Assembly: GCA_035500455.1 (NCBI GenBank)
Contig: DATJXG010000306.1
Location: 1 to 12,863 of the forward strand
Reading direction: 5' to 3'
Source: DATJXG01 sp035500455
GTDB taxonomy: Bacteria > Acidobacteriota > Terriglobia > Terriglobales > Acidobacteriaceae
DNA length: 12,863 nt
In this document: positions 12,271 to 12,863 of the stretch, in pieces
How positions within the stretch are numbered: position 1 is the stretch's first letter
How the letters are laid out: each line of letters opens with the position of its first letter
Position numbers and translations under genes: made by a program
Notes under the pieces: model-generated
Databases searched by the model: none
The model's input: the letters and a program-made list of their open reading frames with translations, nothing else
What the model was told of the DNA's origin: nothing

Positions 12271-12863
12271 TCATCCCCGCCCGGCACTTTTCGCCCACCG
12301 CCAGAAGGACCATCCGGCACGCATGTGCGATGGGCGGCATCTTGCTGCTCCTGCTGAGCTCGGTTCCAACGAGATCGTCGGGAGCAATCCAGGCGGGCCG
12401 TGCTCCCCGTTTCCTCAACACAGCACCGGGCGTTCACTACGTGGGTTCGAAAATTTGCGCCGGCTGTCATGCTGCAATTTTTCGGGAGTTCTCCCGCACC
12501 GACATGGGCAACTCCATGTTCATGCCGGATCGGCTCGCCAGCCTGGGGTGGCTTACCAAGCCGGTTGATTTTTTCAACCAGCACAACAAGCGCCGTTACG
12601 AGATTTTCGCTCGGGGAACAAAGGTTTACGAGAGCGAATACTCGGTGGACGAGCAGGGCAAAGACATTTTCCGCCACACCGAGGAACTCGCATATGTAAT
12701 CGGCACCGGCGAAAACGGCGCTACACCGATTGTTCGCAGAGGCAACTTCCTTTTTCAGGCGCCGATTTCTTACTATAGCGCCACCAAATCCTGGGATCTT
12801 TCTCCCAACTTCGAGACCCGCGATCTTGCATTCAATCTTCCCATCACCTCGGATTGTGTGGGC
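12267..12863 (+). CDS. Secreted c-type (probably multihaem) cytochrome-like protein, N-terminal 199 residues, cut by window edge
   Basis: The frame is open from GTG 12267 to the last base without a stop. GTG overlaps the TGA of the TPR gene (GTGA), typical of translational coupling. ATG 12330 is an alternative but would remove the basic RRTIRH segment before the hydrophobic GGILLLLLSSV signal core. A haem-attachment motif CAGCH is at residues 64-68, followed by AAIFREFSRTDMGNSM, the pattern (CxxCH then a helix with W/F..T.M) common to cytochrome c554-like multihaem proteins. The last residues SDCVG look like the first part of a second CxxCH, but the window ends before Cys-His. The middle (about 90-185) has short beta strands and no other motif I recognise. 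Haem attachment would occur in the periplasm. In similar proteins a TPR region follows the haem domain; whether it does so here cannot be seen. Confidence 0.85.
   Translation, partial: MIIPARHFSPTARRTIRHACAMGGILLLLLSSVPTRSSGAIQAGRAPRFLNTAPGVHYVGSKICAGCHAAIFREFSRTDMGNSMFMPDRLASLGWLTKPVDFFNQHNKRRYEIFARGTKVYESEYSVDEQGKDIFRHTEELAYVIGTGENGATPIVRRGNFLFQAPISYYSATKSWDLSPNFETRDLAFNLPITSDCVG

Noticed and set aside
12323..12568. Plus-strand 81-codon frame and overlapping minus-strand frames at the right end
   Set aside because: The GTG-started frame from 12267 with CAGCH and a signal peptide explains this DNA.

Overview
The window looks like a chromosomal segment of a free-living, GC-rich Gram-negative soil bacterium, most plausibly an Acidobacteriota (Terriglobia-like). 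This is inferred from the Oar-type TonB-dependent receptor with a carboxypeptidase-regulatory-like N-terminus, the CRTAC1/ASPIC-UnbV repeat protein, the haem-c protein following a secreted TPR protein, and the number of exported enzymes. No rRNA, tRNA, transposase, integrase, CRISPR array or phage gene was seen. Both window edges cut through genes: a dlgD/yiaK-like gene on the left (minus strand) and a haem c protein on the right (plus strand).

Left part (1-5011). Two minus-strand genes, a DlgD-family NAD(P)H-dependent oxidoreductase (partial) and a secreted cupin with a degraded metal site, face a plus-strand series across a 412-bp divergent control region with readable promoters in both directions and several small inverted repeats. 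The plus series is a Tat-like secreted cupin with an intact metal site, a secreted two-domain VOC (glyoxalase-fold) protein, a secreted GH105 unsaturated rhamnogalacturonyl hydrolase, and a secreted beta-propeller enzyme closely resembling peptidyl-alpha-hydroxyglycine alpha-amidating lyase (PAL). DlgD-type and GH105 proteins both fit breakdown of uronic-acid-containing plant polysaccharide, but the set does not form a complete pathway in this window.

Right part (5171-12863). A minus-strand CRTAC1-like protein with seven calcium-loop repeats and a C-terminal ASPIC/UnbV domain is divergent from a 1118-residue Oar-like TonB-dependent outer-membrane receptor. Downstream on the plus strand, behind its own apparent promoter, are a secreted tetratricopeptide-repeat protein and, overlapping its stop codon by four bases, a haem-c protein that runs off the window. 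Outer-membrane receptor, large extracytoplasmic Ca-binding propeller, secreted TPR scaffold and haem protein are all envelope proteins. They may work together, but this is inferred from proximity only.

The strongest points for a second look are the PAL homologue with conserved zinc and catalytic residues but no visible hydroxylase partner, a probable leaderless transcript for the TPR/cytochrome pair, a hairpin filling the short leader of the PAL gene, the degenerate cupin and VOC metal sites, and the receptor/UnbV/TPR/haem neighbourhood.
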